A DNA stretch of 64,000 nucleotides, taken from contig JAKSZU010000165.1 in assembly GCA_026018925.1 (NCBI GenBank), positions 310,001 through 374,000 of the forward strand. The letters are read 5' to 3'. A program made the position numbers and the translations under genes. The DNA is from Tupaia tana (Eukaryota; Chordata; Mammalia; Scandentia; Tupaiidae). Below, piece after piece: positions 23,943 through 34,675 of the stretch; position 1 is the first letter of the stretch; every line of letters begins with the position of its first letter. The notes below the pieces were generated by a model, which was not told where the DNA came from, did not search any database, and saw only the letters and a list, made by a program, of their open reading frames with translations.

Positions 23943-24135
23943 GGGCCAGCTGTTGGCATGGTGTTTAAGGCTCTGGACTCAAACATGATCGACCACATTT
24001 CAAGTCCCAAACCTGGTGGCTTGATTTCTCACGTTCTCCCCACTCTTCTCTGTCTCTCTGGTGAGCACACATGCCTGTTGCAAATGAAAAAAAAATGATA
24101 AATAATGTTAAATAAATAATTCTTTAAAGAAATAG
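23943..24135 (+). mobile_element. S2 SINE, unit A
   Basis: gggccagctgttggcatggt, gttctccccactcttctctg, then an A-rich tail. Shared with 47957-48150. Confidence 0.7.
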
Positions 24136-24579
24136 AGGAAGTATAAACAGTATCTGGCTTGCCAGTTATTCAACCAATTGACATATTTCAGGTACATTTA
24201 GGTGGATTTTTCTATATTTAATACACTATTATGTTAATTCTAAAAAAACTTGTTAAATACGTTTTTGTTCAAAATTAAATATTTAATTCAAATCTTCTAG
24301 TCAATTACTGGCAGCATCAAATTATTTTACAAATTTGTAAAAAAAAAAATTCTCTGTAGTTAATTGATCTAAATAATTGTTCATTTTCCCCTTGGAAATT
24401 TTCAGCTTTTAAAAGAATACTTGCTAAAAGTACGTTTTGAGTTTTAAAAATAGCTCATTTTTTGGTTATTAAGTTAGTGTTATATATTGTCTTTGTTTCT
24501 CAATTCTCTGTGTAATTATTCTGATGTTAATTTCTTACATTTAAACCTTAATTTAAACAAAGTGTTTTTCCTTTTCTTT

Positions 24580-24830
24580 TTTGAAAGGTTGTTGTCATAG
24601 TGTGTGTGCCTTAGAAAGAGAGAGACACCATGAGAGGAAAAGTGAGAAATCACCCCTCAAGAAGGTATGGCCATGCTGAAATTCCTTATCCTTCATTTTC
24701 TTTTTGGGATTTTGGGGCCACACTTATGTGTTCCCAGCCTAATTTTGAAGCCATCAAGTTCAGGACTCAAACTGCAATCAGCCAAGTGGGAGTTCAATGA
24801 CTTACCTCTCCACCATCTACTGGTCCCCTG
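24580..24830 (-). mobile_element. S1 SINE, unit A
   Basis: Antisense: gttgtcatagtgtgtgtgcc to accatctactggtcccc. Confidence 0.75.
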
Positions 24831-24934
24831 ATTTGTTAATAAAGCATGATAGACTAAAGATTTTTATGTAATCAGAACTCTGTTTTTTTCTGAATTGGTT
24901 CTTATGTTTTATTTTCACTTTTTGTTTGTTTGTT

Positions 24935-25170
24935 TTTGTTTTGTTTGTTTTTTGCTAAAGGGTGTGTGCACTCACCAGAATGAAAGAGAGAGAGAGAGAG
25001 AAAATTCATTTCCTGCGGAGAAGGTTATGCCATGATTCTTTCTCCTCCATTCTGCTCTTGGGATTATTGTACATGCAGACTTACCCCCACCTCTCATGTT
25101 TTTCAAACAACTCAATTCAGGAACCCAACCATGTAGTCAGCCATGTGGGAAGGAGCTGCCTTAAACTCTA
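24935..25170 (-). mobile_element. S1 SINE, unit A, degraded head
   Basis: Antisense: tttgctaaagggtgtgtgca to agtcagccatgtgggaagga. Confidence 0.65.
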
Positions 25171-26407
25171 TGCTGAGTTAGGAGTTAGACCTCACTCTAG
25201 GTAGATAGGAGATGAGCTCTGCATAAAGCACTCACTGTGGTTTTCTTCCTGTGGTCTGGTGAATGTTTGCTATGCCCCCATTACTAGTTTCAGAGGAATT
25301 TATGATTCCCCATTGGGTGGTCTAAAATCAGACTGAAATCAGTCACTGTGTGGAGCACAAATTGTGAGATTCAAGCCACTGAGTCTGCAACTAGATTCAT
25401 GACCACATTAGAGTACAGTGCCTCAACCACTATTCCACTTGACGACTTGTGGTAGATATAACTTTAATCAGACTTCTCAAAATTCTCCCAGGCCTATCTG
25501 CAAACTTGTATATAATCCATGGAAGTGGATTTGGCCAGAATCTCTATTACCTGTAAAGTTACAACTTAATAATTTTCTATCCAATTATTCCCACCTTGCT
25601 CTTTGGGTGCAAATTTTTACTTATCCTTGATATATTCAGATTTGAACTGAATATTCTTGAACTACTGCAAAATCTCATGGACACATTTCCCGTGTATATT
25701 TTGAGACTTTAAAGGAAGCTTTAGTTACTGTGCTGTAAAAGATATGAAAGGACTAGGAGGTGGCATGGTGGTTAAGGTACTGAACTCTTACATGGCTGAC
25801 CACAGTACATGTCTTGGGCTGGGAAGCTTGAAAATTATAACAGGAACATGTGCATCCATGCCCAAAATCCGGAAAGGAGAATAGAGCAGAAATTGGGGTG
25901 TGGATATCATCACTGGTTTGTATATGGTGGCAGGCTTTAGATACCTATGGCTTCTCTACAAAGTATACTTCTACCATCCCTAGTCAGCAGTGAGCACCCT
26001 GAGTCAGCACCTTGATTCTAACATTAACTTCATATCAGGAGCTCAGTGTCACATTATGCATGCAGGCCTCACTATATGGGTCTTGGTGGCAAAAGTGCTA
26101 AGGTACCAACAATCTCACACATTCTGAGCCTCCCACTGCATATGAAGATAGCATTGATGGAGTGAACAAAAAGTTATATTAAGTCTCTCTTGTGTCTTTA
26201 GAGAAATGAAAAAACACTAAAAATGAGAAGAAGAAGAAAGATGATAAAAGGATAACAAGGTATCCTGAGTTCACAATTGTGCTCTTCTCTCATTTCTGTG
26301 CACACTTGATTATTCTCAATGTGATTAATCATACACACACATATCTGCCAACTACATTATTACACATGTATAAACACATTTACACATACATATAAATAAC
26401 AACTTAC
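25170..26407. other. V2R intron 1, part next to exon 1, unit A
   Basis: Apart from the SINE fragment at 25750, no recognised element. 23546-23942 and 24136-24579 are similar. The unit B equivalents are 49200-50451, 47225-47368, 47763-47956 and 48150-48604. Confidence 0.45.
25750..25930 (+). mobile_element. S1 SINE fragment, unit A
   Basis: ggactaggaggtggcatggt to ccggaaaggagaatagagca. The 3' part is missing. Confidence 0.65.
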
Positions 26408-26627
26408 AGATTTCTTGACACTTCTTGAGATGGCCTCATCAGAAAATGTAGTTGGCTTATAGTTTCTTTCTCTTCCATGGTTTGAAGAGGGAAAAACTCA
26501 CCCAGTACCAGGTCCCCATCCTTGCAGACACTTGGTTTCCAGTATCTTTGACAGCTAAAATATTTCATTTTACATGCCATTTGTAAAGGCTGCAGAAATA
26601 GCAAGACATTATCAAAGGTAATGACAT
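26408..26627 (-). pseudogene. V2R exon 1, unit A copy, signal peptide frameshifted
   Basis: The ancestral start is inferred as the ATG at 26627, by alignment with unit B, where it opens a hydrophobic signal-peptide-like leader. In unit A one base is missing just after MSLPLI, which shifts the leader out of frame. An upstream ATG at 26646 happens to restore the downstream frame but encodes no convincing signal peptide. The mature N-terminus reads FSCQRYWKPSVCKDGDLVLG then EFFPLQTMEEKET, and ends SQEVSRNL at a GTAAGT donor. The C-x-DGDLVLG-x-FFPL pattern is typical of class C receptor N-termini. Confidence 0.9.
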
Positions 26628-27197
26628 GTCTGAGCTGGCCCAACACAGATTAAAAGCCCTATGTGTGGGAGCTGAGGAGGAGATGGAACTGAATTGTGTT
26701 TGCAGGCTCAGCCCTCTGCTGAGAGAGTCAACACAGAGGGCACAGAGGATTCTCACTTCCACGGTCTGCCTTCAACCTGTACAAAATATGTTCCAGACTG
26801 GCATGACAGACAGTGACATAACTATAACTTTTAAAAAGGCATTTCTACCAAAGCCATGGTGCTGACTTGTGCTTTATCTGAACAGCTCTGGTTTCCCTGT
26901 CTTTTTATGTTTCACTTAAGTCCCATCCAGGGGCTCTGGGGATCTCTCTGCCCTGGGGCTCTGCACCTGTCACCCTCCATTTTAGTGAAAAACAACTTGG
27001 GAAAAACATGTTTTGCACTGTTTTTCTCCTCCAGACTTTATTATTTCATAATGGCCACGTAAGGCTTTGGGGAACATCCTAACCTGAGAAGACAAGTTTT
27101 GTAATTTTATGACTAATAGAGGCCAAAGTATCTGTATCACACAACTGCTCTTATAATTTGAACTTTTAAAAATGGTGTTAAAATATACAAAAGTTGG
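26628..27197. other. 5' flank of V2R exon 1, unit A
   Basis: Upstream (minus-strand) flank, where a V2R promoter or 5' UTR would lie. It has a GC-richer patch (ccatccaggggctctgggga, 26926-26945), kept in all three copies (26890-27110, 51210-51440, 63740-63990 inverted). No firm promoter motif is called. Confidence 0.4.
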
Positions 27198-27440
27198 AGT
27201 ACCAGGTGGCATAGTAGTTAAGGAACTGGACTCCCACATGACTAACCATTGTTTGAACCCTGTACCCTGGAGTTTTAACTCATGGTGAACACTTAGGCAA
27301 GCATACCAAAAGTCTTGGAATGGAGGAAAATGGGGGAGAAATTGTGGTGTAACTATCCTCCTTAGGGGGTGATTTTTCACTTTTTTGCTCTCTCTTTGGC
27401 AATCACATGTGCCCTATAGCAAAAGTATCTCTCTAAATAA
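27198..27440 (+). mobile_element. S1 SINE in inverted-repeat left arm, unit A
   Basis: ggagtaccaggtggcatagt to tgccctatagcaaaagtatc. Present in both units and, inverted, at 63400-63640, so it predates both rearrangements. Confidence 0.78.
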
Positions 27441-27992
27441 AAAACCAAATAAATAAATCCACAATAACCTAATTCTGTGTGATGCCTTAAAAAGGAGGGC
27501 AAGGAATAATATCAGTCATTTGTGGCTTCCTCACTAGTGTACAGAAGGCATTTCATTGCTATGTCCAATATCACTCTCAGGTCTTCAACACCATCATGGC
27601 ACAAATGAGCCTTATAACTTACAAAGAAGTAGGATACTTTCCAGAGAAGATTAGATTACTTTTAAATTCAAATTTTCCATAAAATTAATCCACATACCCC
27701 TAACAATATCCTCTCCTCTGTCTACTGATAATTCAGGTGTCAAGTACTCTTTCTATGATTTAATATGTAATAACTAAAAAGAACTCGATTTTTGGCCCAA
27801 CATTTATCTGTTACATTTTTTCTCTTACCAGTCTTTATAGAAAATGTTCTTAAAAATTTTTCATGACTTGTTTATTTATTTATTTTTGTACCTCTTTTTA
27901 TTTTTATAAAAATATGACATGCCGAAAGATATTTTAACTGATCTAAACTTCTTTAAGTGATGGCTTCATTTAGCCATTTAGCATTATTACCA
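27441..27992. other. Inverted-repeat arm sequence without recognised element
   Basis: Shared by 51786-52489 (with the 155-bp insert) and, inverted, 62885-63399. Confidence 0.5.
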
Positions 27993-28140
27993 GGGTCGGC
28001 AGGTGGTGCGGTGGTAAAGTTCTTGTACTCCCACATGGCTGACTGCAGTTTGAGTTCCAGACTTGGTAGCTTGGTTTCTCTATTTCCCTCTCTCAATTTG
28101 GTCAAAATTAAGAAATAATAATAATAAATAAAATAAAATA
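27993..28140 (+). mobile_element. S2 SINE in left arm, unit A
   Basis: gggtcggcaggtggtgcggt to tctcaatttggtcaaaatta, tail aataataataaataaaa. Inverted counterparts lie at 38810-38960 and 62745-62880. Confidence 0.78.
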
Positions 28141-28324
28141 ATTATTTAAAAACAATGTGTGTATTACCTCACAATCTTTTTCTGGGGTGAGAACACAATA
28201 TCTACTTTCAGAGAATTATTCAGGTATACAATATAATGTAATTAATTGCACTGATATAATATACATTAGAACACTTGAACTCATTCCTCTTCTCTAACTG
28301 AAATGCTATGTTTTTTGACCAACA

Positions 28325-28860
28325 TTTTAATTTTAATTTATTTTTTTAGAGAGAATAGGGCACATGTGTTTGCTGGAGAGACACAGACAGACACAAATCA
28401 AGAAAGCAACCCCTGGAGGATGGTCACACGGCAATCCCTCTCCTACATTATCCTATTGGGATTTTGGACAAACACACACATGTGCCTGGCATGAGTTTTG
28501 TTTTTCTTTTTGTTTTTGTTTTGTTTTTTGGGAGATTTTTGCTATAGGGCATGTACGCTCGCCAGATAGAGAGAGACAGAGAGACAGAAAGTGAGAAATT
28601 ACTCCCTCAGGAGGGATTACCATGCCATAATCCCTTCTCCTGTATTCTCCTCTTGGGATCTTGAGCATGCATGCACATGCACCCGGTGTGAGTTTTAAGC
28701 CACCAGGTCTGGGATGAGAACTGCAGTCAACTACATGGGAGTCCAGCAACATAGCCATTATGCTAACTTCTGGTCCCCCTTGCATGAGTTTTAAGCCACT
28801 GGGTGCAGGATTCAATCTGCAGTCTACCTGAGAACCCAGCGACCTAACCATTACATCATC
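28325..28860 (-). mobile_element. Old S1 SINE split by a younger S1 SINE, unit A
   Basis: The outer SINE is 28325-28495 plus 28785-28860 (gagaatagggcacatgtgtt, then gagttttaagccactgggtg). The inner S1 (28520-28782) starts at its poly-T side with tttttgctatagggcatgta and ends cttctggtccc. The flanks tgcctggcatgagtttt and tgcatgagtttt mark the inner target duplication. The right arm (35285-35550) has only the outer SINE. Confidence 0.85.
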
Positions 28861-28872
28861 AGCTGCTCTCTT

Positions 28873-28873
28873 T

Positions 28874-28904
<31 letters not shown>

Positions 28905-29157
28905 GGAGAGGTTTTTGCTATAGGGTGCATGTGCTCGCCAGACAGACAGAGAGAGACAGAGAGATAGAAAGCGAGAAATCACCCCCTAGAGGATATAGTC
29001 ACGCCACAATCCTTTCTCCTCCATTCTCCTCTTGGGATCTTGGACATGTACGCACACGCGCCCGGCGTGAGTTTTAAGCCACCGGGTCCGGGACGCGAAC
29101 CGCGGTCGACTACGTGGGAGACCAGTGACATAGCCATTACACTAACTGCTGGTTCCC
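28873..29157 (-). mobile_element. S1 SINE private to unit A
   Basis: A long T run, then gctatagggtgcatgtgctc to actgctggttccc. Target duplication atcagctgctctctt (28858-28872) and atcagctgctttctt (29158-29172). Unit B has a single empty site near 53366-53382. Confidence 0.94.
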
Positions 29158-29369
29158 ATCAGCTGCTTTCTTGACCAAGATTTTTAAAACCTGGCTACCC
29201 TCAGCCTGTAGTAGCTGTCATATTGTTCTCTGCCTCTGTGAATTTTAGTTTTTAATACTCTACTTACATGTAAGATGATGAGGTGTATGTTTCTGTGTAT
29301 CTGAGTTATTTCAATCAGCATAATGTCCTCCAAGTTCATCCCTGTTGTTGAAATAACAGAATATGTTTT

Positions 29370-29600
29370 GTTACTTTTAGGGTGCATGTAATCACCAGAG
29401 ACTAAGGGAGAGAGAAACATTTCCCAGTGGAGCTTCACCATACTTCAATCCCTTCTCCATTTTTCCATTCTGTCAGGATTTCAGGAATGCACACACATAT
29501 ACATAGTGTGTTTTTTAAGCCACCAAATATGGCATTCAAATAATGGTCAGTTATGTGGAACCCTGGTCTTTTAAACATTAGGTTATGAAGCTGGTATGCA
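29370..29600 (-). mobile_element. S1 SINE inside the old L1, unit A
   Basis: Antisense: acttttagggtgcatgtaat to aacattaggttatgaagctgg. Confidence 0.68.
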
Positions 29601-29664
29601 GAATTCTATTTAAAAGGCTGGATAATATTCTATTGTATACATTTATAAAAGGTTTTTTAAAAAA

Positions 29665-29845
29665 CACTTATTTAATTTATTATTTTTATTTATTTTTATA
29701 TTGTACATGTACTCACTAGAGAGAAACATATAGCAAGGGAGAGCGGAAAAGTGAGGGAGCAAGCTGACTGGTCTGGGACTTGAACTGTGATCAACCATGT
29801 GTGACCAGCACCTCAAACATCACAGCACTTGCTGGTCCCTGTAAC
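29665..29845 (-). mobile_element. S2 SINE, unit A
   Basis: Antisense: gtacatgtactcactagaga to cacagcacttgctggtccc. Confidence 0.7.
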
Positions 29846-30154
29846 ATGTTTTAATCTATTTGTGTGTAATAGCTCTGTTAATGTCTTATCATGACTATTA
29901 TGAATAAATTTGCAATGAATGTGGAAGCATGAATATATTTTTGATATAATAATTTCAAAGTTTTTACACATAACCAATTATGTAATTCTTAAGTCACATG
30001 GTAGTGCTATTTTTAATTTTGTGAAAAACTTAGAAAACTATTTTCCATTGTGTTTAACCAATTTATCTATTTACCAACAATGTTCAATAGTTCTCTTTCC
30101 TTATTGTATTTATTTAATTGTATTTTTTTAAGAATAGCTATCTTAAGAGGTGCG

Positions 30155-30310
30155 AGGGGGCAGCTGGCAGGTGGGGAGGCACTGGACTTCTATATGGCTG
30201 CCTATGGTTTGAGTCCTGGAACTTGTGGCTTGCTTTCTCACTTTCCTTGTCTCTCTGGTCAAACTAGAAAATAATAACAACAAACTAATATATAAAAATA
30301 AATAAAAATA
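30155..30310 (+). mobile_element. S2 SINE, unit A
   Basis: gggggcagctggcaggtggg to tctctggtcaaactagaaaa, A-rich tail. Confidence 0.7.
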
Positions 30311-30672
30311 TTTTTTAAGAAGAAGAGACATGATGTGATATTTCAGAATTGTTTTCATTTGTATTTTCCTAATGATTAGTGATATCAAGTGTTTATTTAC
30401 ATACCTACTGGCCATCTGTATACTTTCTTCTGAAAAATTTCTATCCAAGTCCTTGGCACTTTTCCCCCTCAGTTATTAGTTTTCTGAATATTAAGTTTTT
30501 AATTCACTTCAAATATTAACTTTTTATGTAATATATTAGTTACTAATATGTCAATAATTATGCAGTTCCTCTACACATTTTTGTTTAATTTGTTGGAAAG
30601 AATCATTTTAGTTTTATATAATTTTGGTTATTATTACTTTTCTTGTTTTTCATCATAAGATATATAAAAGTA

Positions 30673-30745
30673 GGGACCAGCAGTTAGCGTAATGGCCATG
30701 TCGCTGGACTGCCACATAGTCGACCACCGTTCGAGTCCCGGACCT
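30673..30745 (+). promoter_or_regulatory. Internal RNA polymerase III promoter (A and B boxes) of an S1 SINE
   Basis: tagcgtaatgg fits the A-box consensus TRGYnnAnnnGG, and ggttcgagtcc fits the B-box consensus GGTTCGAnTCC, at tRNA-like spacing. It is the best preserved head in the window. Confidence 0.8.
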
Positions 30746-30932
30746 GGTGGCTTAAACTCACGCTGGGCACGTGTGTGTGCATGCCCAAGATCCCGAGAGG
30801 AGAATGGAGGAGAAGGGATTGCAGCGTGGCCATCCCCCCTGGGGGGTGATTTTTCGCTTTCTGTCTCTATGTCTCTCTCTGTCTGTCTGGCGAGCACATG
30901 TGCCCTATAACAGAAAACCTCTCCAAAAAAAA
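30673..30932 (+). mobile_element. S1 SINE private to unit A, near-consensus
   Basis: gggaccagcagttagcgtaa, A box tagcgtaatgg, B box ggttcgagtcc, poly(A). Target duplication agatatataaaagta on both sides (30659-30672 and after 30932). Unit B has the empty site agttatataaaagta near 54881. Confidence 0.95.
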
Positions 30933-30954
30933 AAGATATATAAAAGTAGTACAG

Positions 30955-31200
30955 GGCCAGCAGGTGGCATACTGTATATGGCACTGGACTACCACATGGT
31001 CGACCACATTTGAGTCCTGACCCGGTGGCTTGAAACTTAGGCCAGGAATGTGTGTGTGCATGTCCAAAATCCATATAGAAGTGAGGAGAAGGGACTGCAG
31101 CATGGCTTTTCCCTGGAGTGGTGATTTCTCACTTTCTCTTTCAGTGCTACTCTTTCTCTCCAGTGAGTGCATGTGCCTTATGGCTAAAAATAACCAAAAA
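30955..31200 (+). mobile_element. S1 SINE, unit A
   Basis: gggccagcaggtggcatact to catgtgccttatggctaaaa. Shared with 54903-55158. Confidence 0.78.
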
Positions 31201-31212
31201 AAAGTTACACAT

Positions 31213-31304
31213 GTGGCCAGCAGGTGCCATGCTGATTAAGGCACTAGATTCCCACATGGCCAACTGGTTTAAGTCCTGGACCTGTTGGCTTGAAAATCGC
31301 ACGC

Positions 31305-31336
<32 letters not shown>

Positions 31337-31545
31337 TGTGTGTATGTGTGTCTAAAACCCTGAGAGGAAAATCAAGATAAAAGGATCACACTGGGCACAT
31401 CTGTATGTGTCCACGACTCTGGGAGGAAAATGTAGGAAAAGACATTGCAGTATGACCATCTCCCAGATTTGGTGATTTCTCACTTTCTCACAGTCTCTGT
31501 CTTCCTCTCTCTCAAGGGAGCACACCTACCCTAAGGGAAAAACCT
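31213..31545 (+). mobile_element. S1 SINE with internal TG microsatellite, unit A
   Basis: tggccagcaggtgccatgct; the body is expanded by (TG)n at 31305-31350, then gagcacacctaccctaaggg. Confidence 0.75.
31305..31350 (+). repeat. TG microsatellite, unit A
   Basis: (TG)n with interruptions, inside a SINE body. Confidence 0.9.
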
Positions 31546-31604
31546 CAAAAACTAGGGTAATAAAATTAGACCATCTTTAGGCAACAGAGGAAAGGTTTAA
31601 ATTC

Positions 31605-31855
31605 CAGGGGCTAGCAGTTGGTGTAGTGGTTAAGGTGCTGGATTTCCACAAGGCACACTGGGGTTTGACTTCTAGATCTGGCAGCTTAAAACTCACACAG
31701 GGCATATGCCCCAAATCCAAAGAGAATAATTGAAAAGGGTTTGTGCCATGTCTATTATCCCTGGGTGGTGATATCTCATTTTCTGTCTCTCTATCTCTTT
31801 CTCTCTGGTGAGTGCACCCATCTTAGAGCAAAAATATCCTTAAAATATGTGGAAT
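31605..31855 (+). mobile_element. S1 SINE, unit A
   Basis: ggggctagcagttggtgtag to tctctggtgagtgcacccat. Confidence 0.75.
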
Positions 31856-32219
31856 TATAAATGTAGCATTAAACTTAGGTAATATATCTACTTAGCCCAG
31901 TAAATAATACTATTTTAATAGATATCATGGAGACATGTACAGGGACTGGGAAAATGAAATAGTGTGTGAGAGAGAATGGACTCCACTCTAAGTATGGCAT
32001 GGTCAAGCGTGAACTTAGCACCATACAACAGGGTGGAGGTCAGTGGATAGCGAACTACTATGAGGTAACCTTAGGGTTAAGGGGGATTCTGCTCAAACCC
32101 ACCTATCTTGATTTTATAGGAAAGTACACAAACAGACCTTGATAAAGTTTAGGAAGCCCGACTAAATTTTGGTCTAGCAGAGAATCTTTGTCAATACAGA
32201 CAAAATTATTTAAACAATG
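31856..32219. other. Unassigned block between SINEs, unit A
   Basis: Contains acaacagggtggaggtcagt and aaccttagggttaaggggga. It is well kept in unit B (55796-56171). No coding frame or known repeat was recognised. Confidence 0.4.
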
Positions 32220-32385
32220 GGCCAGGATGTGGTGTGGTGGTTAAGGTCCCAGACTTTCACATGGCCAACCTTATTTGAGTCCTTAATCTGGTGGTTTGGT
32301 TTCTCATGTTTTTTCTCTCTTTTTTTCTGTTTCTCTCTGGTCAAATTAAAAATAATAATAATAATGAATAAATTGAAATAAGCAG
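32220..32385 (+). mobile_element. S2 SINE, unit A
   Basis: gggccaggatgtggtgtggt to tctctctggtcaaattaaaa. Confidence 0.72.
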
Positions 32386-32484
32386 TTATGTGACAACAAA
32401 AGAATGATTTAAATTAAAAAAAGATTTAAAACTAATTGAGTCCATTCTCTCTCACATACAATTATTTAAAACTATTTTAAAGCA

Positions 32485-32652
32485 ATCCTGCAGCTAACTC
32501 TGCAGTTTAAGTTCCAAACCCAGCAGCTTGTAAATTACACTGGATGCCTGTGCATGCATACCCAAAATCATGAGGATAATGGGGATTATCATCCCCTCTG
32601 GGGAGTGATTTCTCATTTTCTCTTGCTCTCTGTGTCTCTTAAGAAAAGATAC
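32485..32652 (+). mobile_element. S1 SINE fragment lacking the head, unit A
   Basis: gcagtttaagttccaaaccc to ctctggggagtgatttctca; it abuts the plus-strand HAL1-like element. Confidence 0.6.
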
Positions 32653-32654
32653 AT

Positions 32655-34475
32655 GCCACATTCATGGCTACTGCAAACTAACCATTTTGGGGGAAATGGA
32701 GAAATGAAGATTTCCCACTGATAATTCGACCTCCAGCACACAAAACTCGCATGATTGAACATCCAAGTTTGGGAAGAAAATGACCATTCACCAGATGACT
32801 AGAAATCGTTGCAGGGTCACAAGAAATATGGGGAAGCAGGAAAATACCTCTCCTCAAAGGGAAAAAAATAACTCCTCTTCATCCACAGACAGTTCAATGG
32901 AAATCATGGAAATGTCTGATAAGAATTTAGAACATTCATAATGTCAAAGCTAACAGAGATGGTAGGCAAGAGACAATGAACTGTGGAAAAGGAAGGAGAA
33001 AGGAGTTGAAGAGTTCCAAAAGGTGAGGAAATTCATGCAAGACCTAAAAGAGGAATTTCACACTTTACAAAAGAATCAGATGAAACTGTTAGAGATGAAG
33101 GCTATAATACAGGAAGTCAAAATCTCCCTTGAAAGTATTTAACGCAGACTAGATCATACAGAAAATAGAATCTCAGACATAGAAGAGAAAATTGCTGTCC
33201 TAGAAAAATCCACCACGAAGACTGAGAAAATGGCCACAAAATTTGAGAATAATATACAAGAAATACTAGATACAATCAAACATCCAAACATCTGAATAAT
33301 AGGCATCCCAGGAGGCGAAGAGACACATAAGGACATTGATAATCTATACCATGAGATCCTGCAAGAAAACTATCCAGACCTAGAGAAGCACTCAAAGATT
33401 CAGTCCCGAGAAATATAGAGGACCCCAAATAGAATCAACCAAAGAAAATCTTCTCCAAGACACATTATAGCCAGATTGACCAAAACTACAGACAAAGACA
33501 AGATACTAAGATTGGCAAGAGAAAAACGGCAAGTTACCTACAAAGGGTATCCCATCAGACTAACAGCAGACCTCTCATCAGAAACAATGTGAACAAGGAA
33601 CGAATGGGAAAATATATTCAAAGTGTTAAGGGAAAAGCAATTTCAACCGAGAATACTGTACTCAGCAAGATTATCATTCATTTGGGAAGAAAAGACACGA
33701 ACATTCAAACATTCCCAGATAAACAAAACCAGAAAGAACTTACCAACGCCAGACCAGATATCCAAGAAGTTCTTAAGGGAGTGCTATGTCAGTAAAATTA
33801 AATGCAGACACACAGATATAAGAGTTCAAAAACTAAGCAAATGGGCAGCTCAATTGTAGGGATAAAGTCTGGAGTTGAGCATTATATCCCAGAATTCAAT
33901 CTGGAAGATTGAACCTCAACAGAAGAAAGATTAAGTACATGAGACTGAACTGATGAAACAGCATTCTGTGACTTGACTAAAATATTGCTGCTTTTCTTCA
34001 AAGTTTTGTTGTTCAGTTTTAAGGATTTTTGTCCTGTCTTCAGCTGTCAATAGATTCATGTACCTACTATTTGAACAGAATACTAACCTGTTTCTAGGCT
34101 TTAAGTTTCAAGGAAATATCCTTACCTGTTCAAAACTGCTTTTCTTGACATCACCAGCTGAATTTGCTATTGAACATAGTTAGATTACTTATGATATTGT
34201 GTGATCAACAAAATGTTGGGGGAAAAGGAATTGAAGACAACTGTAGACAGCAAAGATAGTGTAATAAGAGAGTGGGAAAGGGCAGAGGGTCAGACATGGG
34301 GTGAAAAACATATATATATGAAAGTAGAAATGGAATATTATTGATGATAACATGCATGATTAAGCCACTATGCAGTTTATTCTAGATGGGAAACCACATT
34401 TAGTATGTTGTGATGATGCTCAGAGAATGAATGTAAATTAATAAAAAAAATTTTTTTCAGGAGAAAAAAAAACCA
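32655..34475 (+). mobile_element. HAL1-like element (L1 ORF1, no ORF2), plus strand, unit A
   Basis: After a short 5' part, an ORF1 relic (about 32840-33797) shows L1 ORF1 C-terminal words such as QPRILYSARLSFIWEEK and ARPDIQEVLKGVL. Only about 670 bp follow before an A-rich end (aatgtaaattaataaaaaaa, near 34445), with a 3' UTR word ttgatgataacatgcatg. No ORF2 sequence is present. The region after ORF1 matches the oppositely oriented element at 35765-38775, so the ORF2-less form is not a one-off deletion. Half-L1 (HAL1) elements are known in mammals and are thought to be mobilised by L1 ORF2p. Confidence 0.82.
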
Positions 34476-34675
34476 AAAACACTAAAACTGTTATCAAAAT
34501 TTTTTAAAAATGCATATTTGATGACTACAGTAAGCTATATATCCCCAGCTAGGTACTACTTTATAGTATTTTCATTCTACTCACTGAGGTTTATGCCTAA
34601 AGTCAGACATCGGTTCATGTATATGTATGTATTAGCTGCGCTTGCTATTTCAAATATTTAGACAAATTAAGTTCA

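Larger units (their letters stand above)
738..26627 (-). pseudogene. Vomeronasal type-2 receptor (V2R) pseudogene, exons 1, 2, 3, 5 and 6
   Basis: V2Rs are class C GPCRs of vomeronasal sensory neurons that bind peptide or protein pheromones through a large extracellular domain. Seen here on the minus strand: exon 1 (26408-26627), exon 2 (17646-17937), exon 3 (14367-15167), exon 5 (5827-5950) and the 7TM exon 6 (738-1578). Acceptors and donors are canonical AG/GT, and phases join cleanly: exon 1 to 2 gives RNLYQWK, exon 2 to 3 gives SPQVTYGPF, exon 5 to 6 gives QTNAKQC. Exon 4 was not recognised between 5950 and 14367. Lesions are a 1-bp deletion in exon 1, a stop in exon 2, frameshifts in exon 3, a frameshift plus two stops in exon 6, and loss of the 3' end. 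Family assignment is firm; the subfamily is not determined. Confidence 0.93.
26847..29245 (+). repeat. Inverted repeat, left arm in unit A
   Basis: The part up to about 28140 matches the reverse complement of 62745-64000. The part 28145-29245 matches the reverse complement of 35195-35730, apart from SINEs added in the left arm. Homology ends inside ...gtgaattttagtttt near 29245. V2R exon 1 lies just outside the left edge visible here. Confidence 0.88.
29245..30655 (-). mobile_element. Old L1 ORF2 3' region, antisense, unit A
   Basis: Plus-strand words typical of antisense mammalian L1 ORF2 are present: tcctccaagttcatccctgt, ggctggataatattctattg, aatgattagtgatatcaagt, and tactggccatctgtatactt. 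Three SINEs (29370, 29665, 30155) are embedded. The divergence from L1 consensus suggests an old subfamily. Confidence 0.82.

Noticed and set aside
30673-30745. SINE head as a tRNA gene
   Set aside because: A and B boxes are present, but the head continues without a tRNA 3' end into the SINE body and has target duplications; it is a SINE promoter.
30634-31172. Overlapping ORFs of 70-146 codons on both strands
   Set aside because: They lie in S1 SINE bodies, which are GC-rich and stop-poor; the same peptides recur at every young SINE copy.
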